DNA of 9,411 nucleotides from Verrucomicrobiota bacterium (lineage in GTDB: Bacteria > Verrucomicrobiota > Verrucomicrobiia > Opitutales > Opitutaceae), in assembly GCA_023426435.1 (NCBI GenBank), contig JAFAAS010000146.1:1-9411 (forward strand). Direction: 5' to 3'. The notes under the pieces are model-generated. The model did not search any database. It was not told the origin of the DNA and saw only the letters and a program-made list of their open reading frames with translations. Each line of letters starts with the position of its first letter. The stretch's first letter is position 1. Made by a program: the position numbers and the translations under genes. Shown piece after piece: positions 6,733-9,411 of the stretch.

Positions 6733-6735
6733 CAC

Positions 6736-7956
6736 CTAGGGCGCGGCGGCGGGGATGGCGGCGGTGGGGGCGGCGGAGGACGGAGCGGGCTCGTTGGAGA
6801 TGACGACGTTGCTGCCCTCGCGGAGCCGATCGAGACCTTCGAGGACGACGGCGTCGCCTGGGTTGATGCCTTGGGCGATGGCCTGTTGCGTGCCGCTGAG
6901 CGGACCGAGGACAACGTCGCGAATGGTCGCTTTGTTGTTCTCGTCGACGATGTAAACATAGGTGCCGCGGGAGCCGAATTGGACGGCGGCGGACGGGATC
7001 ACGACGGCGTCTTCGAGGGTGCGGACGCGCATGCGGACGTTGACGAACTGGTTGGGGAAGAGGCGTTCGTCGTCGTTGGAAAATTCGGCCTTGAGGCGGA
7101 GCGTGCCGGTGGCGGGATCGATTTGGTTATCGAGGGTTTTCAGGAGGCCGGTGGCGAGGATGGCGGTTTCGTTGCGATTCCAGGCTTCGACGACCATCGT
7201 CTCGCCCGCTTGGTAGGGTTCGAGGACGGAGGCGAGATCGACCTCGGGGATGGTGAACGTGACGGAAATCGGACGCGTTTGAGTGATGACGACGATGCCA
7301 TTGGCGTCGGATTGCCGGACGAGATTGCCGGCGTCGACCCGGCGCAGACCGGCGCGGCCGGAGATGGGGGCTTCGACGCGGGTGTAGGCGAGTTGCAGCC
7401 GGGCGTTGTCGACCTCGGCCTGATCGGCGGCGACGGCGCCCTCGCGCTCGGCGACGAGCGCCTGCTGGATGTCGAGTTGCTGCTGCGTGACGAGGTTTTG
7501 CGTGTAGAGATTTCGGATACGCTCGAGATCGCTGCGGGCGCTTTCGAGGCGGGCGACGTTTTGGCGGAGTTGTCCTTCGGCTTGGGCGAGGCGGATGCGG
7601 TAGGGTGCGGGATCGATTTCGGCGAGCACGGCGCCTTGTTCGACGCGTTGACCTTCTTCGAAGGCGACGCGGAGGAGCTGGCCGTCGACCTGGGGTTTGA
7701 CGGTGACGGTATTGAGCGGGGTGACGCTGCCGATGGCCTTGAGATGAACGGGCAGGTCTTCGCGGCGGGCGGCGACGGTGCGCACGGGCACCTTCAGCGG
7801 GTATTCGGTGCCGGCCCACGCGGGCTGTGGATAGCGCGGGCGCTGAGGATTCGAGCGGAACCCGAAATACCATGTGGCAACGGCAAGCGCGCTCGCGACG
7901 GTGGCATATAGAAACCAGCGGCGGGCGCGGGAAAAGGAACTGGGACGATCGGACAT
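6736..7956 (-). CDS. mdtA: Periplasmic adaptor (membrane fusion protein) of the RND pump, MdtA type
   Basis: Membrane fusion protein that links the MdtBC permease to an outer-membrane channel. The protein has 406 residues; E. coli MdtA has about 415. There is a single N-terminal membrane anchor near 13-32 with no lipobox Cys, so it is anchored by a TM helix and not by lipid. The lipoyl half-motif TVTVKPQVDGQLLRVAF is at 84-99, with LAEIDPAPY following. An alpha-hairpin coiled coil spans about 120-187 (LAQAEGQL through LQQQLD-like heptads to ARLQLAYT). The second lipoyl half is EAPISGRAGLRRVDAGN (195-211). The beta-barrel is about 226-310 (GIVVITQTRPISVTF, LDNQIDPATGTLR, LFPNQFVNVRM). The membrane-proximal domain spans about 311-388, followed by an Ala/Pro tail. 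It is the first gene of the operon; mdtB begins 191 bp downstream. No Shine-Dalgarno precedes the ATG at 7956. The outer-membrane partner is not in the window. Confidence 0.95.
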   Translation of the reverse strand: MSDRPSSFSRARRWFLYATVASALAVATWYFGFRSNPQRPRYPQPAWAGTEYPLKVPVRTVAARREDLPVHLKAIGSVTPLNTVTVKPQVDGQLLRVAFEEGQRVEQGAVLAEIDPAPYRIRLAQAEGQLRQNVARLESARSDLERIRNLYTQNLVTQQQLDIQQALVAEREGAVAADQAEVDNARLQLAYTRVEAPISGRAGLRRVDAGNLVRQSDANGIVVITQTRPISVTFTIPEVDLASVLEPYQAGETMVVEAWNRNETAILATGLLKTLDNQIDPATGTLRLKAEFSNDDERLFPNQFVNVRMRVRTLEDAVVIPSAAVQFGSRGTYVYIVDENNKATIRDVVLGPLSGTQQAIAQGINPGDAVVLEGLDRLREGSNVVISNEPAPSSAAPTAAIPAAAP

Positions 7957-8188
7957 TGGCGGCTATGACGAGCGCGGCAGCATAAGGCTACGGAACAAAT
8001 TCGCGCGTTTGCTGTGTGGCGGGGTCGGACAGTTGGCAGCGACGAGCGGCGCGCAACCACCGGCGGCGATTTCGGATCGGATATTAGGGCGATTCCGGTA
8101 GCGTGTGCGTTTGCTTTTCGGGGGTCGGGCGGCAGGGTGCGCGACCCCACCGACGCACCTGGCACTGCGTCGCAGAGCGGATCGCCCC
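7957..8188. other. Divergent intergenic region between mdtA and the DUF2934 gene
   Basis: This 232-bp region must hold the promoters of the pump operon (leftward) and probably of the DUF2934 gene (rightward). I could not identify a convincing -35/-10 pair on either strand. A TAATAT box exists on the minus strand (complement of 8081-8086) without a matching -35. The right part contains potential RNA structure, annotated separately. No small gene is supported here. Confidence 0.5.
8121..8159 (+). other. Potential H-type pseudoknot upstream of the DUF2934 gene
   Basis: Stem 1 pairs GGGGTCG (8121-8127) with CGACCCC (8142-8148), 7 bp. Stem 2 pairs GGTGCG (8136-8141), located in the loop of stem 1, with CGCACC (8154-8159), 6 bp. 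The arm order is that of an H-type pseudoknot, with 8 nt in the first loop, none between the stems and 5 nt in the last loop, so coaxial stacking is sterically possible. The structure ends 29 nt before the ATG at 8189. A small CTGC-GTC-GCAG hairpin (8165-8175) follows. No known riboswitch class is recognised, and in GC-rich DNA such pairings can arise by chance. Confidence 0.3.
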
Positions 8189-8410
8189 ATGCACTTTGCC
8201 GATATCACTTTTAGACCCGACCCGCTGGATGAGCTGACGCGATTGGAGTTGTTGGTGGCGAAACGGGCGGACGAGTTGTGGCGGCTGACCCGCGGGGCGC
8301 GTCCCGACCGGGAGTTGTGGCAGCAGGCGGAGGCGGAAATTTGGGCGGAGGGGCAGAATCGTCAGGCGGGCGTGTTCCAAGGGAACCGGCGGATGGCCAC
8401 GTCTTTGTGA
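8189..8410 (+). CDS. DUF2934 family small protein
   Basis: The 73-residue protein carries a DUF2934-like motif at about 21-52: LLVAKRADELW, then RGARPDRELW and QQAEAEIW. The spacing of A-x-x-L-W, G-x-R-P and L-W-x-x-A-E-x-E-I matches the core of this domain of unknown function, which usually occurs as short stand-alone proteins. It has no signal peptide or membrane segment and is probably cytoplasmic. I chose the ATG at 8189 because the domain begins about 20 residues later and a weak purine stretch (AGAGCGG) lies about 10 nt upstream. An in-frame GTG at 8105 would add 28 residues unlike the family and would read through the potential pseudoknot. The gene is divergent from mdtA and 102 bp upstream of the sensor gene, on the same strand. 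No role is known; a functional link to the pump is not shown. Confidence 0.72.
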   Translation: MHFADITFRPDPLDELTRLELLVAKRADELWRLTRGARPDRELWQQAEAEIWAEGQNRQAGVFQGNRRMATSL

Positions 8411-8512
8411 AGCGGACGGGCGCGATGCACTGTATTTGAGATTTGGACACGCGGCGGGGTGGACGGGTCGCGAACTTGACTCGCGAAAAGGCGGTGCCTC
8501 GATGGCGCGTCC

Positions 8513-9411
8513 GTGTCGCGCCTCTTCTCCCAACTCACCCGTTCGGTCAGAGGGCGGCTTTCTCTGCTCGTGGCGGCGGTGTTGCTGCCCTCGGCGGTGT
8601 TGGTGGGGTGGCTGATTCAGCAAAGTTACCGGAACGAGAGGCATACGCTGGAGCGGCATTTGCTCGGTGCGGCGCAGGCGACCTCGTTGTTGGTGGACGC
8701 GCACGTGGCGGAGCGGCGGGCGCTTTTGCAAGGGTTGGCGACGTCGGGGCGGTTGCAACGTGACGAAGTGGCGGCGTTTCGCACGCAGGCGGAGCTCGTC
8801 GTCGCGGGGCCGAACGAGTGGATCGTGCTGGTGGATGCGGAAGGGCAGCAGCTGATGAACACGGCGGTGGCGCCGAACGCGCCCCTGCCGCGGATCTCGT
8901 TTCGGCCGGAGTTCAAAAGCATGGCGGAGAAAGGGCTCTCGTATGTGTCGAACGTGACCTTCGGGCCGGCGCTCGGAAGGCCGGTGTTGTTCGTGGCGAT
9001 CCCGATCTTTCGCGATGCGCAGCTGCGCTACACGTTGAACTTTGCGATGGAGCCGGAGGTGTTCGCGCCGGTGCTGTATCGCGGCGGCGCGGAGAAATCG
9101 TGGTTGGTGAGTCTGGTGGACCGCGAAGGCACGATCGGGGCGCGGACGCGGAATCCGGAGGAGTTCGTGGGCAAGAAAGGCAGCGAGGAGATGATCCGGC
9201 TCATCTCGGCGCGGCCCTACGGAACGATGGAAAGCGTGACGCTCGACGGGGTGAAGAGCATCACGAGTTTCGCGCGGTCGAGCACGACCGGTTGGACGGT
9301 GGTCGTGGCGTCGCCGGCGGCGGAGGTGTTTGCGTCGGCGGAGCGATTGTTGCTGGTGACGATCGCGGTGACGCTGATGTTGGGCGGAGTGGCTGCGCTG
9401 GTGGCGTGGTG
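8513..9411 (+). CDS. Membrane sensor with periplasmic double-Cache domain, N-terminal part (truncated by window edge)
   Basis: The reading frame opens after a TGA at 8477-8479 and runs to the window end with 299 complete codons. TM1 is near 16-35 (LSLLVAAVLLPSAVLVGWLI). A helical stalk follows, then a periplasmic region (about 40-270) with dCache features: WIVLVDAEGQQLMNT near 103-117, RPVLFVAIPIF near 156-166, SWLVSLVDREGTIGAR near 196-211, and TTGWTVVVASPAAEVF near 258-273. TM2 starts near 279 (LLLVTIAVTLML). This layout is typical of sensor histidine kinases, diguanylate cyclases and some chemoreceptors; the output domain lies beyond the edge, so the class is undetermined. The start is the GTG at 8513, the only start codon leaving TM1 intact after the stop; no ATG is available in frame and no Shine-Dalgarno is clear. 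The 102-bp gap before it contains two TCGCGA palindromes (8468-8473, 8481-8486) and no obvious promoter. Confidence 0.8.
   Translation, partial: MSRLFSQLTRSVRGRLSLLVAAVLLPSAVLVGWLIQQSYRNERHTLERHLLGAAQATSLLVDAHVAERRALLQGLATSGRLQRDEVAAFRTQAELVVAGPNEWIVLVDAEGQQLMNTAVAPNAPLPRISFRPEFKSMAEKGLSYVSNVTFGPALGRPVLFVAIPIFRDAQLRYTLNFAMEPEVFAPVLYRGGAEKSWLVSLVDREGTIGARTRNPEEFVGKKGSEEMIRLISARPYGTMESVTLDGVKSITSFARSSTTGWTVVVASPAAEVFASAERLLLVTIAVTLMLGGVAALVAW

Noticed and set aside
8081..8086. TAATAT on the minus strand as a -10 box for mdtA
   Set aside because: No -35-like hexamer is found at 16-18 bp, and the leader would be more than 110 nt. One AT-rich hexamer is not enough.
8443..8763. Plus-strand ORF 8443-8763 and minus-strand ORFs 8084-8758 and 8626-8922
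   Set aside because: They overlap the sensor and DUF2934 genes in other frames. The frame at 8513 encodes a TM segment and a coherent Cache domain; the others are Arg/Gly/Pro or Ser-rich noise.
8513..9411. The sensor as BaeS, the usual regulator of mdtABC
   Set aside because: BaeS has a short periplasmic region and a HAMP domain soon after TM2. This protein has a periplasmic region of over 230 residues of double-Cache type.

Overview
This is a GC-rich bacterial window dominated by one operon on the minus strand. It encodes a complete inner-membrane and periplasmic set of an MdtABC-type RND (resistance-nodulation-division) multidrug efflux pump. Read in the direction of transcription, mdtA (adaptor, 7956 to 6736) is followed by mdtB (permease, 6544 to 3437) and mdtC (second permease, 3324 to 178). 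The order, the protein lengths and the MdtB-like and MdtC-like signature segments match the enterobacterial MdtABC heteromultimeric pump. No outer-membrane TolC-type partner, MdtD or BaeSR is present in the window.

On the left, 50 bp after the mdtC stop, lies the truncated left end of an IS3-family insertion sequence: a terminal repeat ending at 127, then the first 24 codons of its orfA running off the edge. On the right, divergent from the pump, are a 73-residue DUF2934 protein (8189-8410, +) and the N-terminal half of a membrane sensor with a periplasmic double-Cache domain (from 8513, +), cut by the window end before any output domain.

The pump is conventional; the unusual part is what sits between and inside its genes. 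The mdtB-mdtC junction holds a cloverleaf-like palindromic repeat. The mdtA-mdtB gap holds a second dispersed repeat (the type whose spurious translation reads 'LSEAKN'), plus a 14-bp perfect palindrome and a hairpin. The space after mdtC holds three tandem 8-mers of CTCTGTGN, then the IS. In addition, a 42-bp, codon-aligned, hairpin-bearing segment lies inside mdtC in the cytoplasmic TM6-TM7 loop. It accounts for exactly the extra length of that loop compared with E. coli MdtC as I recall it, and looks like an in-frame repeat insertion.

Organism: high GC, a DUF2934 gene, these dispersed repeats and the lack of clear Shine-Dalgarno sequences before the host genes suggest an environmental Gram-negative. 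Verrucomicrobiota of the Opitutaceae type is my best guess, but it is an inference from memory. I found no undescribed multi-gene system. The best leads are the in-gene repeat, the cloverleaf repeat at the mdtB-mdtC junction and a possible H-type pseudoknot upstream of the DUF2934 gene.
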